This document shows, piece by piece, positions 17,174 through 27,010 of a stretch of 64,000 nt of DNA. Position 1 is the stretch's first letter, and every line of letters starts with the position of its first letter. A program made the position numbers and the translations under genes. The notes under the pieces were generated by a model. That model was not told the DNA's origin. It searched no databases and was given only the letters and a program-made list of their open reading frames with translations. Origin of the DNA: Clostridiales bacterium (GTDB lineage Bacteria; Bacillota; Clostridia; Christensenellales; Borkfalkiaceae); contig SVHG01000003.1 of the NCBI GenBank assembly GCA_015055965.1, positions 62,001 to 126,000 on the forward strand. The letters run 5' to 3'.

Positions 17174-19804
17174 TTAATTTTCGTATTCAGCTAAGCTCGT
17201 TAATAATTTTTCTTTAACTTCTAAATTTTTAGCAAGCTTAACGCGTTCTGCATCTACAACCGCCTTAGGAGCTTTCGCAGCGAATCCGGGATTATTTAAT
17301 CTACCTTCGGCAAACTTAATATCTTTTTCTACCTTTTCAAGCTCACCCTTTAAACGAGAGATTTCCTGTTGAATATCAACAAGCTCTCCAAGAGGAACGT
17401 AAATTTCATAACCGGGAAGCATTACTGATAATACTTTTTCACTAATATCAGCCTTACTATCAACGAATTTAACCGACGTTACACCAGCTAACTTTTCAAT
17501 ATAAGAGGAGGTCTTAGTGATAAGCTTGCGGTCTGACGCAACAACGTAAACGTCAACCTTCTTAGACATAGGAGCGTTTACTTGAGCGCGTAAATTTCTT
17601 AATCCCTTAATTATAGCCATAACGGTTTCCGCTGCTGCTCTATCCTTGCGATATGCAAACTTCTTGTTATATTGAGGGAATTTAGAAATCATAATACTCT
17701 CTTCAGATCCGGGAATATTTTGATAAATCTCTTCGGTAATAAAGGGAATAATGGGGTGTAAAAGCTTTAATGATTCGCTTAAAACATACACTAAAACGCT
17801 TAAAGTATCGGTTTTTAAAGTCTTATTCTCACTGTATAATGCAGGTTTTGAAAGTTCGATATACCAGTCACAGAAATCATACCATAAGAAATCGTGAGCA
17901 GTTGAAGCAACCAAGCCGATTTCAAATTTATCCATATTTAAGGTAACTGCTTTAATAGTATCGTTAAGCTTAGAAAGTATCCACTTATCCGCAACTGAAA
18001 GCTTACATTCTGAAATAGGCTTAATTTCAACGTCTTCAGCATTCATTAAAACGAAACGGCTCGCGTTCCATAGTTTATTAATAAAGTTTCTAGTTCCTTC
18101 AACCTTATCGGTAGAATATCTGGTATCGTTACCGGCTGAAACACCGTTTACAAGTGAAAATCTTAAGGTATCTGCGCCGTATTCGTCTATAACTTCAAGC
18201 GGATCAATTCCGTTACCTAAAGACTTACTCATCTTTCTTCCTTCGGCATCACGAACGATACCGTGAATCATAACGTCCTTGAAAGGAATTTTTCCGGTAT
18301 GCTCTATACCGCTAAAGATCATTCTTGCTACCCAGAAGAAGATGATGTCGTAACCTGTAATTAAGGTATCCGTGGGATAGAAATAATCTAATTCAGCAGT
18401 CTTCTTGGGATATCCAAGCGTTGAGAAAGGCCATAAAGCAGATGAGAACCAAGTATCTAATACGTCTTCATCCTGTTTAAAATGCGTGCAAGAGCACTTT
18501 GGACACTTTTCAGGAGCTTTTACGTCAACAACTAGTTCACCGCATTCTTCACAGTAATACGCAGGAATTCTATGTCCCCACCATAGCTGACGAGAAATAC
18601 ACCAATCCTTAATGTTTTCCATCCAATTATAGTAAATCTTAGTAAAGCGCTTAGGAGTAAACTTAATTGATTTATCCTTTACTGCTTGAATAGCAGGTCT
18701 TGCTAAGTCTTCCATCTTAACAAACCATTGTTTAGAGATAATAGGCTCTACAATAGAATGACAACGGTAACAGTGACCTACGTTATGAGCGTGAGGCTCA
18801 ATTTTAATAAGCGCGCCACAAGCCTTTAAGTCTTCTACTATAACCTTTCTAGCTTCAAATCTATCTAAGCCCTGATATTGACCGGCTAATTCATTCATAG
18901 TTCCATCGTCGTTCATTACTCTAACAACGGGTAAATTATGGCGAAGTCCTACTTCAAAGTCGTTAGGATCGTGCGCGGGGGTAATCTTAACAGCGCCAGT
19001 ACCGAATTCCATATCTACGTAAGAATCGGCAACGATAGGAATTTCCTTATTAATTAAGGGTAAAACAACCGTTTTACCAACTAAATTAGTATATCTTTTA
19101 TCCTTAGGGTTAACGGCAACTGCGGTATCGCCAAGCATAGTTTCAGGACGGGTTGTAGCAACTACGATATATTCGTCACTATCCTTAACCTGATATTTTA
19201 AATGCCAAAAGTTAGAAGGCTCGTCTGAATACTCAACTTCAGCATCAGAAAGGGCGGTCTTACAGCAAGGACACCAGTTAATAATTCTTGAGCCTCTGTA
19301 AATTAAACCCTTGTTATAAAGCTTTACAAAAACCTCTAATACAGCGGCAGAACAGTTTTCATCCATAGTAAAAGCTAGCTTAGACCAGTCACATGAAGAG
19401 CCTAAACGCTTAATTTGTTCAACTATTCTATTGCCATAGGTATTTTTCCAATCCCATGCTCTTTCAAGGAAAGCCTCTCTACCAAGGTCTTGCTTGGTTT
19501 TTCCTTCTTCAGCCTTGATTTTTTCAACGATTTTTACTTCCGTTGCAATTGAAGCATGGTCCGTTCCGGGAAGCCATAAAACTTCGTAACCTTGCATTCT
19601 TTTAAATCTAATAACGGCATCCTGTAAGGTTTGGTCAAGCGCGTGGCCAATGTGTAATTGACCGGTTATATTTGGAGGGGGCATAACGATAGTGTAAGGA
19701 AGCTTTTCAGGGTTAGGATGAGCTTCAAAATACTTCTTTTCTACCCAATTTTCGTAAATACGTTTTTCAAAATCCTTTGGATTATAATTCTTGTTAAGTT
19801 CCAT
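17174..19804 (-). CDS. valS: Valyl-tRNA synthetase
   Basis: Class I synthetase charging tRNA-Val. 876 aa with the catalytic motif PPPNITGQLHIGHALD (HIGH) near residue 50 and GRKMSKSLGNG (KMSKS) near residue 527. Also present are an editing CP1 domain (TTRPETMLGDTAVAV), two Cys-rich zinc sites (CPCC; CEECGE...CPKC), an anticodon-binding domain and the C-terminal coiled coil. Monocistronic, with its own consensus promoter and terminator. No T-box leader is present in the short upstream region. Confidence 0.98.
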   Translation of the reverse strand: MELNKNYNPKDFEKRIYENWVEKKYFEAHPNPEKLPYTIVMPPPNITGQLHIGHALDQTLQDAVIRFKRMQGYEVLWLPGTDHASIATEVKIVEKIKAEEGKTKQDLGREAFLERAWDWKNTYGNRIVEQIKRLGSSCDWSKLAFTMDENCSAAVLEVFVKLYNKGLIYRGSRIINWCPCCKTALSDAEVEYSDEPSNFWHLKYQVKDSDEYIVVATTRPETMLGDTAVAVNPKDKRYTNLVGKTVVLPLINKEIPIVADSYVDMEFGTGAVKITPAHDPNDFEVGLRHNLPVVRVMNDDGTMNELAGQYQGLDRFEARKVIVEDLKACGALIKIEPHAHNVGHCYRCHSIVEPIISKQWFVKMEDLARPAIQAVKDKSIKFTPKRFTKIYYNWMENIKDWCISRQLWWGHRIPAYYCEECGELVVDVKAPEKCPKCSCTHFKQDEDVLDTWFSSALWPFSTLGYPKKTAELDYFYPTDTLITGYDIIFFWVARMIFSGIEHTGKIPFKDVMIHGIVRDAEGRKMSKSLGNGIDPLEVIDEYGADTLRFSLVNGVSAGNDTRYSTDKVEGTRNFINKLWNASRFVLMNAEDVEIKPISECKLSVADKWILSKLNDTIKAVTLNMDKFEIGLVASTAHDFLWYDFCDWYIELSKPALYSENKTLKTDTLSVLVYVLSESLKLLHPIIPFITEEIYQNIPGSEESIMISKFPQYNKKFAYRKDRAAAETVMAIIKGLRNLRAQVNAPMSKKVDVYVVASDRKLITKTSSYIEKLAGVTSVKFVDSKADISEKVLSVMLPGYEIYVPLGELVDIQQEISRLKGELEKVEKDIKFAEGRLNNPGFAAKAPKAVVDAERVKLAKNLEVKEKLLTSLAEYEN

Positions 19805-19839
19805 AGTTAACCTTCATTAGTTAAGTGAATATTTTTTTC

Positions 19840-19878
19840 AATATCTATTATTATAGATATTTTGCGCTTAATTGTCAA
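19840..19878 (-). promoter_or_regulatory. Consensus valS promoter with palindrome over the -10
   Basis: On the minus strand TTGACA (19873-19878), 17 nt, TATAAT (19850-19855). The -10 sits inside a perfect 9+4+9 palindrome (AATATCTAT-N4-ATAGATATT, 19840-19861) that could be an operator or merely an A/T coincidence. The transcription start would lie about 40 nt upstream of the valS ATG. Confidence 0.8.
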
Positions 19879-19936
19879 TTAATTAACCTTAAACATAAGA
19901 TATATTATAGAAATTTTTGTTAAAAAAGGAGTTATT

Positions 19937-20923
19937 ATGAAAAAAATCTTTTGCATTCTTTGCTCTACACTTTTACTATTCTTTAGCGTAGGCGGTTGCG
20001 TTGAAAATAAAAACGATAAAACTTTAGTAAGAGTAAACGAAGTTACTCACTCAATTTTTTACGCGCCCTTTTACGTTGCAATAGAAAACGGATACTTTTT
20101 AGATGAAAATATAGAAATCGAACTAACTAACGGCGGAGGAGCGGATAAGTCTATGACTGCAATTTTATCAGATAGCGCAGACGTGGGCTTAATGGGGCCT
20201 GAAGCCGCAATTTACGTTTATTTAAACGGCAAGGAAAACTACCCCAAAATCTTTGCTCAGTTAACCCAAAGAGACGGCTCGTTTTTAGTTTCAAGAAACA
20301 AAGAAAGTGAATTTACTTACCAAAATTTAATTGGTAAAGAAATTATTGCAGGAAGAAAAGGCGGTGTTCCCGCAATGACTTTGGAATACCTATTTAATCA
20401 AAACGGTCTTTATAACGGCGAAAATATTTACTTGAATTACGACGTTCAATTTGCCCTAACGGCAGCAGCCTTTGAAGGCGGAACCGGTGACTATTGTACA
20501 TTATTTGAGCCCACGGCATCTGAATTTGAAGAAGCAGGTAAAGGCTACGTAGTTGCAAGCATTGGTAAAGATAGCGGCGAAATCCCATATACTGCGTTTA
20601 TGGCATTAAACGATTATATACTAAATAACGAGGATGTTATTGAAGGCTTCGTAAGAGCAGTAAAAAGAGGCATTGAATTCGTTCAAACAGCGCCCCAAGA
20701 AGAACTCGTTAAATCTTTAAAAAAACAATTCCCCGGAATAAGCGATAAAAGTATTATAAATTCTATAAACAGATACAATGAAATAAGCGCTTGGGTAACG
20801 GACGTAACCATGAAGGAAGAATCCTTTAACAGATTACAAGAGGTTATGCAAAATGCAAACGAGCTTGATGAAAAAGTTGAATTTAGCAAACTTGTTCTTA
20901 CAAAGTATTCAAATATAAAATAG
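19937..20923 (+). CDS. ABC transporter substrate-binding lipoprotein (NMT1/THI5-like)
   Basis: Extracellular binding protein of an importer of the nitrate/sulfonate/thiamine-precursor class. The signal peptide ends in lipobox SVGGC. The mature protein has the SsuA/THI5-like pattern HSIFYAPFYVAIENGYF, GGGADKSMTAILSDSADVGLMGPE and GRKGGVPAMTLEYL. 328 aa. AAAAAAGGAG precedes the ATG. With the ATPase and permease that follow it makes a full importer. The substrate cannot be read from sequence; no TPP riboswitch or thiamine gene is adjacent. Confidence 0.88.
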   Translation: MKKIFCILCSTLLLFFSVGGCVENKNDKTLVRVNEVTHSIFYAPFYVAIENGYFLDENIEIELTNGGGADKSMTAILSDSADVGLMGPEAAIYVYLNGKENYPKIFAQLTQRDGSFLVSRNKESEFTYQNLIGKEIIAGRKGGVPAMTLEYLFNQNGLYNGENIYLNYDVQFALTAAAFEGGTGDYCTLFEPTASEFEEAGKGYVVASIGKDSGEIPYTAFMALNDYILNNEDVIEGFVRAVKRGIEFVQTAPQEELVKSLKKQFPGISDKSIINSINRYNEISAWVTDVTMKEESFNRLQEVMQNANELDEKVEFSKLVLTKYSNIK

Positions 20924-21024
20924 TTAATAATCGCTGATTATAAAAGGATTTTTTGATATTTTTATGTCTTTCATAAAGCAAAAACATTCTTAAAAAAAGC
21001 AAAGTTAAACCGCGGAGAAAAATT

Positions 21025-21783
21025 ATGGATACACTTCTGGAAATTAATAATTTAAGTATTTATTATCAAACGAAAAAGGCTGAAATTCAAGCCATTAACA
21101 ACATCTCTTTTAAGGTAAGAAAAGGTGAATTTATTGCCATTATCGGGAAGTCCGGATGTGGTAAAACCAGCATACTTTCCGCAATTGCAAGCCTTATTCC
21201 TTACGAAGGCAAAATAATCTTTTACAACAAATTATTAAATCAAAAAGCAACATCATTTATTGGCTATATGCTACAGAGAGACGAGCTTTTCCCTTGGCTA
21301 ACTATAGAACAAAACACCCTATTACCATTAAAAATAAAAAAGATGGTCAATGAAAAAACGATTTCAAAGGTTTCTTCATTACTAAAGAAATACGGATTGG
21401 AAAGCTTTCAAAAATCATACCCAAATCAGCTTTCAGGCGGAATGAGACAAAGAGCGGCATTAATTCGCACCCTTTCCTTTTCCCCAGACTTATTGCTATT
21501 AGACGAGCCCTTCTCTGCCCTAGATTACCAAACGAGATTAAGCGTTTGTGATGACGTTTACAGCATTATTAAAAAAGAAAATAAAACAGCCATTTTAGTT
21601 ACACACGATATTTCAGAAGCAATTTCCGTTGCAGATAAAATTATCGTTTTAACAGAAAGACCTGCTACTATTTTAAACGAACACATAGTTGATTTAGATA
21701 AAAGCTTAACCCCACTAAAAAGAAGGGAGCAAAAGGAATTTGCGCCTTTATTTGAAAAAATTTGGGAGGAGTTGCACAAATGA
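21025..21783 (+). CDS. ABC transporter ATP-binding protein (SsuB/TauB type)
   Basis: Cytoplasmic ATPase powering the importer. 252 aa with Walker A GKSGCGKTS, a Q-loop (MLQRDELFPW), signature LSGGMRQRAALIRTL, Walker B LLLLDEPFSALD and the switch His in LVTHDISEA. It is closest in pattern to the nitrate/sulfonate/taurine group. It ends in an ATGA overlap with the permease gene and is preceded by a 100-bp gap after the binding protein. Confidence 0.93.
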   Translation: MDTLLEINNLSIYYQTKKAEIQAINNISFKVRKGEFIAIIGKSGCGKTSILSAIASLIPYEGKIIFYNKLLNQKATSFIGYMLQRDELFPWLTIEQNTLLPLKIKKMVNEKTISKVSSLLKKYGLESFQKSYPNQLSGGMRQRAALIRTLSFSPDLLLLDEPFSALDYQTRLSVCDDVYSIIKKENKTAILVTHDISEAISVADKIIVLTERPATILNEHIVDLDKSLTPLKRREQKEFAPLFEKIWEELHK

Positions 21784-22586
21784 AGATTAACGAAAAAATA
21801 TCGCAAGCGCGTAAATCTTACCTAAAAAATTTAAAAAGAAAAATAGTAATCATTTGGACTTTTAGAATTTTTATTTTACTAAGCTTTATTGCTCTATGGG
21901 AAATATTGGCAAGCAAGCAAATAATTGACGCATTTCTATTTTCTTCCCCATCTCGTATTGCAAAAACTATAAACGATTTATTTAAAGATGGTGAATTATT
22001 TAAACATATAGGCACTACTCTATACGAAACCGTTATAGGCTTTCTAATTGCAACGATTGCAGGAACGTTTATTGCAACCCTATTATGGCTTTCAACCCGT
22101 TTAAGAAGCATTTTAGAGCCCTACGTAGTAGTTTTAAACGCATTACCCAAAATAGCGCTTGGCCCGGTAATAATTATAGCCTTTGGCGCTGGTATTAAGT
22201 CAATCGTCGTTATGACGGTATTAGTAACGGTAATAGTAACTATAATAAATATGTTGACGGGATTTTTACAGACCGATAACGGCAAAATATTTTTATTGCA
22301 ATCAATGGGGGCAAGTAAAATGCAAATTTTAACTCGCCTAATAATACCAAATTCTATTCCGACTTTAATTTCTACCCTAAAAGTAAACGTAGGATTAAGC
22401 TGGATTGGCTCAATTATGGGCGAATATATCGTTTCAAAGCGAGGATTAGGCTATTTAATCGTATACGGCGGTCAAGTTCTTAAATTAGATTTAGTTATGG
22501 CAAGTACCGTAATTTTATGTCTTCTTGCCGGCGTAATGTATGCGAGCGTTGCCCTTTTAGAGAAAAAAATAACGAAATGGCAATAA
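21780..22586 (+). CDS. ABC transporter permease (SsuC/TauC type)
   Basis: Membrane subunit of the importer, about 268 aa with six hydrophobic segments. The binding-protein-dependent permease loop (EAA-like: LLQSMGASKMQILTRLIIPNSIPTLI) is near residue 180. The ATG at 21780 overlaps the ATPase stop (ATGA) and has GGAGG upstream, so it is preferred to earlier frame starts. Its last 92 bp are antisense to the 3' end of the next, convergent gene. Confidence 0.92.
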   Translation: MKINEKISQARKSYLKNLKRKIVIIWTFRIFILLSFIALWEILASKQIIDAFLFSSPSRIAKTINDLFKDGELFKHIGTTLYETVIGFLIATIAGTFIATLLWLSTRLRSILEPYVVVLNALPKIALGPVIIIAFGAGIKSIVVMTVLVTVIVTIINMLTGFLQTDNGKIFLLQSMGASKMQILTRLIIPNSIPTLISTLKVNVGLSWIGSIMGEYIVSKRGLGYLIVYGGQVLKLDLVMASTVILCLLAGVMYASVALLEKKITKWQ

Positions 22587-23508
22587 TAAATAAATAATAT
22601 ATAATTGATAAAAGCGACATAGCGGGATAAACCTTATCAACTATAGTATAAAATCCAACTCTGGAAATTGCAAAAGCAATAACGCTTACTATGATTAAGG
22701 CTAGGAAACTTCCATTTTTAGTCAAACTACAAAATGGGTACTGTACTGCAGTTAAAGTGGTAAATATACCAATAAAAATTATTAAAGAGAGCAAATAATA
22801 TAAATATTTGTTAGATTTTGCCAAGAGAATTAACGGAATGTCACAAGAAATACAATCTTCCGATAAAACACCTAAAAATGCAAAAATGGCTAAAACTAAC
22901 ACAATGGAAGAAAGAAAGGCTACCCAAAAGGGGGAATAATCCTTTCTTTCTTCTTTTATTTTAATTAAAAAAGGCTGGATCAAAAATATATTAAGAGCTC
23001 CGTAAGAAACACAAGAATAAAGATGCACTCCCGTTAGAATGCTTTTTGTGTTTTCTACCGTGGGAATAACTATTATTGCACTAAAAAATATAATAATCAA
23101 TATTGGAACAATCACAGCGCTAACGTTAGAAAGCCTAGAAAACCCACTCATACAGCACAAGGTTGAAAGAATTAGCAAACCAATAGAAAATATCGGTATG
23201 TTTTTAGGTGTTCCAAATAAGCCTTCTGCCAAACTATCCGTAGCTGCAAGCATAGAAGCCATGATTAAAAGGTTAAATAGTAAAATTAGCACGTTACTTT
23301 TTTTAATTAAATCTAATGCAAATAGGTTTTTCAAGCGTAACAATAGGTAAATCAATAAAAAAAGTACAATAAAAAGTATTATAGAAGAAAAATATTTATT
23401 ATAGCCGTAAAAAAAGGTCATAATTTCACGCCCGCTAATAAATCCGGCCCCAATTACTCCACCTATAACCAAACAACTAATTTTCAAGGTATTAAACAGC
23501 CTATTCAT
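22495..23508 (-). CDS. YkvI-type polytopic membrane protein
   Basis: About 337 aa with roughly ten transmembrane helices. The N-terminal GGVIGAGFISGREIMTFF matches the signature of the YkvI (COG3949) family, distant relatives of LeuT-fold amino-acid transporters; substrate unknown. ATG 23508 has AGGAAA upstream, and the longer frame start at 23559 lacks one. The C-terminal tail (GQRSHTLRRQEDIKLRYLP) is polar and read from the antisense strand of the ABC permease gene, suggesting loss of an earlier stop. Confidence 0.78.
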   Translation of the reverse strand: MNRLFNTLKISCLVIGGVIGAGFISGREIMTFFYGYNKYFSSIILFIVLFLLIYLLLRLKNLFALDLIKKSNVLILLFNLLIMASMLAATDSLAEGLFGTPKNIPIFSIGLLILSTLCCMSGFSRLSNVSAVIVPILIIIFFSAIIVIPTVENTKSILTGVHLYSCVSYGALNIFLIQPFLIKIKEERKDYSPFWVAFLSSIVLVLAIFAFLGVLSEDCISCDIPLILLAKSNKYLYYLLSLIIFIGIFTTLTAVQYPFCSLTKNGSFLALIIVSVIAFAISRVGFYTIVDKVYPAMSLLSIIYYLFIIAISLFFSLKGQRSHTLRRQEDIKLRYLP

Positions 23509-23565
23509 AAAATTTCCTTTATATATAATATTTATTTTAATTTTACTATTTAATACCACTTTTAA

Positions 23566-23611
23566 GCAATAAAAAAGACTCTTTATTGATATTAATCAAG
23601 TAAGAGTCTTT
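23566..23611 (-). terminator. Terminator of the GH2 gene
   Basis: AAAGACTCTT and AAGAGTCTTT form a perfect 10-bp stem, followed by TTTTTTATT on the minus strand. It starts 5 nt after the glycosidase stop. Confidence 0.92.
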
Positions 23612-23615
23612 AAAA

Positions 23616-25352
23616 TTAATCAATCACTTTATTTGCTTCAGCGTAAAGCGCTTCGTTAAGAGCTTTCATTTCTTCCGGCGCTATTTTAATAACCTTTCTA
23701 TCGTAAGTCACAAGACCGTTTATTTCTTCTTCAACGTCTGAAACCTGCGTATAAATCGCAGCAGATAAACCTTTGGATATTAAAGGTAAAAGCTTTTCTT
23801 TATATAATTTTTTAAGCGCAACGACGAATTTTTCTTGTGATTTAAACTTTTTATAACCAAAAAACTTCTTTTCATCAAAAACGTGACCGCTAATTTTTAG
23901 AGAATAGCCACCAAACTCACTTAAGGTTACAGGTCTTAAATCCTTAGGCACTTTAAGCTTGGTGTAATAGGTGTGCAAGCTTTTTATATCGCATTGATTT
24001 TTATAATCGTGCCAACCGCTAATACTCTCTATAACCCTTGACTGATCTACAAGCTTCACTGCCTCTTGCATTTTTGCGCTATCAAACTGCCCCCATCCTT
24101 CGTTAAAAATGGTCCACATTGATATACAAACGCAATTTTTTAACTGTTCAACCGTTTCTTGCCACTCTTTAACGAAAGCCTTGCGTCCTTTTTCATTCTC
24201 ACGGGCAAAATACGCGTAATCGTCATCCCTATGCTTAAAACCTAAAAACGGAAAGGTTGCTATATGGTTGAATTTATATTCACCACCACCGTTAACGAAA
24301 TCCTGCCAAACAACAAAACCAAGCTTATCGCAATAATAATACCAACGTAAAGGCTCAATCTTAATATGCTTGCGCAAGGTGTTAAAGCCCATTTTCTTTA
24401 ATAAAACAAGCTCCTCGTAAATAGCTTCATCTGAAGGATAAGTTAATAATCCATCAGACCAATAACCTTGATCAAGTAATCCGCTAAAGAAATAGGGTTT
24501 TCCGTTTAATGAAAGACGCTTTTTACCAAATTTATCTTCAACAATACCAAAAGAACGCATTGCAAAATAAGATTTAATCACGTCTTCGCCACACGTTACT
24601 TTTATATCGTATAATTTTGGATTTTCAGGCGACCAAGGCTTGAAATCATACTTTAAGAGGAAATCCCCGTTGGACTCACCGGAAACAATAAGATTTCCTT
24701 CATCAAAAACTTGATAACTTACAGAGCTAGAAGCTTTTATCTTTACTAAAACTTCATTTTGTTCAAAATTAGGATAATAATCAATAGCCTCAATATGATT
24801 AACGGGGATCTTTTCCATCCATACTGTTTGCCATATTCCGCTTTGAGGGGTATACCAAATTCCACCAGGCGTTTTACTTTGCTTTCCCCTGCCCGCACCA
24901 GAGTTTTCAGTATCATCTTTAACGATTAAGGAAATTTCATTGATTCCTTCAACCAAATATTTACTAACGTCAAAGGTAAACGCGGTAAATCCACCCTTAT
25001 GAGAACCAACTTTCTTATTATTGCAAAAAACTTCGCAATAATAATCTACTGCACCAAAATGCAATAATGCAATACCGTTTAGCCAATCAGAGGTTAACTC
25101 AAAACTCTTTTTGTAACAAAGAACGTCATCCTTTTCTACTAAAACCTGCTTCCCTATTCCAGAATTAATACATTCAGGCGAAAAAGGGACTAATATTTCT
25201 TCAGTATATTCATTTGGTAGAGTTCCTGCTTTCCCAACCGCAAAACCCCACTTTCCGTTTAAACACAAAAAGCTATCTCTAATAAATTGAGGTCTTGGAT
25301 ATTGCGAATGAGGAACTTCACCAATGTTATAATTCGTTTTTAAGTGAATCAT
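23616..25352 (-). CDS. Glycoside hydrolase family 2 enzyme
   Basis: Retaining exo-glycosidase of the beta-galactosidase/glucuronidase/mannosidase superfamily. About 578 aa: sugar-binding jelly roll, Ig-like domain, then TIM barrel with acid/base Glu in MWTIFNEGWGQ and nucleophile Glu in TLSEFGGYS. No signal peptide, so cytoplasmic. The linked symporter upstream suggests intracellular hydrolysis of an imported glycoside. ATG 25352 with AAAGG 6 nt upstream is chosen over a TTG at 25367. It overlaps the symporter gene by 26 bp. Sugar specificity is not resolvable. Confidence 0.9.
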   Translation of the reverse strand: MIHLKTNYNIGEVPHSQYPRPQFIRDSFLCLNGKWGFAVGKAGTLPNEYTEEILVPFSPECINSGIGKQVLVEKDDVLCYKKSFELTSDWLNGIALLHFGAVDYYCEVFCNNKKVGSHKGGFTAFTFDVSKYLVEGINEISLIVKDDTENSGAGRGKQSKTPGGIWYTPQSGIWQTVWMEKIPVNHIEAIDYYPNFEQNEVLVKIKASSSVSYQVFDEGNLIVSGESNGDFLLKYDFKPWSPENPKLYDIKVTCGEDVIKSYFAMRSFGIVEDKFGKKRLSLNGKPYFFSGLLDQGYWSDGLLTYPSDEAIYEELVLLKKMGFNTLRKHIKIEPLRWYYYCDKLGFVVWQDFVNGGGEYKFNHIATFPFLGFKHRDDDYAYFARENEKGRKAFVKEWQETVEQLKNCVCISMWTIFNEGWGQFDSAKMQEAVKLVDQSRVIESISGWHDYKNQCDIKSLHTYYTKLKVPKDLRPVTLSEFGGYSLKISGHVFDEKKFFGYKKFKSQEKFVVALKKLYKEKLLPLISKGLSAAIYTQVSDVEEEINGLVTYDRKVIKIAPEEMKALNEALYAEANKVID

Positions 25353-26685
25353 TTTTACCTTTACCAACCTTATTTAAAATAAATATTACGGCAATAGAAA
25401 GCAAAGCTATCAGCGCCGCAACCAAAAAGATTTCAGGCGCAGGTATATATTCAGTAGTCATTGTATCGGCAGATCCTAAATCAGGTAAAGGAATATTCAT
25501 TTTTCTGTTAATCGCATTACCGATTTCAGGACCGATAAGCATGGGAATTAAAACTGAAAATATCATTCTTATTCCTTGTAACTTACCAACGTTTTCATCA
25601 GGTGTATTATCTCTAACCATAGCACCGGTTAAAGTAGAAACCAAAATATTACCCAAAATCATAACCGTTCCGCCCATACCAAAAAGAAGGAATAGCAACG
25701 GCTTTTCTAAACTTGTTGTAAAATACATTATTAACAAACCGATTGAAAATAGGCCGATAAACAAGTAAAGAGCTCTTTCCTTTTTCCATTTATCGGATAG
25801 TTTACCTAAAACAACGGCAATTATTGCGCCAATTATTATTGCTGCGCCAAAAATTAAGCTATATTCTATATCTGAGAAATGCAGATAAGTCTTCATAAAT
25901 ATAATTAGATAAGGCATAAACACTTGCGTTGCAATACCAAATATTCCTATTATACATAAATTTAAATAAAGCTTTTTATTTTCTTTAATAACTGAAGGCT
26001 TAAATCCGTAAAAAATATCAGAAAATTTACTTGGTTTTAAGGTTTGCAAATTAGGACTATCCTTAATAAGCACCAACCCTAGAATACCCGTGATAGAGAT
26101 AATTAATCCTAATCCAATAAACAGCTCCGTATACCCGCCAAATGCGGTAACAATCATACCAAATCCGCCCGCAACGATAAGCATTGCAATAAGTGGTAGT
26201 ATTGCAAGAACGCTTTCTACTCTTCCACGGTAAGAAGAATGAGTGTTATCCGTAACCCAAGCATTAAAGCAAGCGTCGTTAGCAGTTGAACCAAATGCAG
26301 TCATAATACAGTCCATAGCTACTATAATACCTAAAGTAACGGTTACGGCCTTTTGCACGTCTTCAATAGCAAACAGCTTTTGAACGTTACCCGTAGTGAT
26401 AAATGCAAATAATAGAACGGTTATACCCCATATAATATAACCAAATGAAATAAACGATCTTCTATTTTTAAGTTTATCCGATATAGTTCCCGCTAATAAC
26501 GTAACCACCGTTGCGGTAATACCACTAAGCTGAACCATTAAGGTTACAGCAGAAAGAGATTTGCTTACAGTTTCAAATAGAAATAGATTAAAATACATGT
26601 TTTCAACAGCCCAAGCAATTTGCCCAATCATGCCGAAAACAATTAAAATCAACCAGCTTTTTTTAGTAAATTTATCCCCCGTCAT
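25327..26685 (-). CDS. MFS/GPH-like sugar:cation symporter
   Basis: 452-aa polytopic membrane protein with about 12 hydrophobic segments. The MFS loop motif LAGTISDKLKNRRSFI follows helix 2, and a related GKLSDKWKKERALY lies in the second half. Pattern and linkage to a glycosidase suggest uptake of a glycoside or oligosaccharide. AAGGAGAAG precedes the ATG. The gene overlaps the GH2 gene downstream, so the pair forms one catabolic operon. Confidence 0.87.
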   Translation of the reverse strand: MTGDKFTKKSWLILIVFGMIGQIAWAVENMYFNLFLFETVSKSLSAVTLMVQLSGITATVVTLLAGTISDKLKNRRSFISFGYIIWGITVLLFAFITTGNVQKLFAIEDVQKAVTVTLGIIVAMDCIMTAFGSTANDACFNAWVTDNTHSSYRGRVESVLAILPLIAMLIVAGGFGMIVTAFGGYTELFIGLGLIISITGILGLVLIKDSPNLQTLKPSKFSDIFYGFKPSVIKENKKLYLNLCIIGIFGIATQVFMPYLIIFMKTYLHFSDIEYSLIFGAAIIIGAIIAVVLGKLSDKWKKERALYLFIGLFSIGLLIMYFTTSLEKPLLFLLFGMGGTVMILGNILVSTLTGAMVRDNTPDENVGKLQGIRMIFSVLIPMLIGPEIGNAINRKMNIPLPDLGSADTMTTEYIPAPEIFLVAALIALLSIAVIFILNKVGKGKNDSLKNEL

Positions 26686-27010
26686 TTTACTTCTCCTTAA
26701 CTAAATTAAACGTATAAAATTCAAATTTTTTAAGAGTAAAAAATATTAACGATACTTTATTTACCTTATAACGATAAACCTTCATTATTATAACATAACT
26801 TATTAAATTAGTAAAGGCTTTTTAAATAAAATACAAAAAGCAACTTGCACTCGATGCAAATTGCTTTCTGTAAAAAAATATATGATAAGGGGGAAAATGA
26901 TGAGCTAATTAATAATCAATTTCTTTTATGCTCCTATTATAGACTTTATTATTAAATATGTAAAGCATTTTTACAATGATTTTTAAAAATTTTTAAAGTA
27001 TTTTTTTAAT
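26686..27010. other. 325-bp gap between the symporter and the DUF1963-like gene
   Basis: A/T-rich intergenic stretch. It holds the upstream region of the symporter gene (about 26690-26810; TATAAT-like sequence on the minus strand near 26790 but no convincing -35) and the terminator at 26828-26866. From 26867 to 27010 I see no gene and no strong structure, only an A/T-rich spacer containing a purine-rich AAGGGGGAAAATGATGAG stretch. Confidence 0.6.
26828..26866 (-). terminator. Terminator of the five-gene Hsp33 run
   Basis: AAAGCAATTTGCA pairs with TGCAAGTTGCTTT (one mismatch) around a 5-nt loop, then TTTTTGTATTTTATTT on the minus strand. It lies about 145 nt downstream of the DUF1963-like gene, with no gene between. 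Confidence 0.85.

Noticed and set aside
19805..19936. TPP riboswitch or T-box in the valS/ABC intergenic region
   Set aside because: 132 bp shared by two divergent genes, no CTGAGA-type TPP core, no T-box sequence; leaders are too short.
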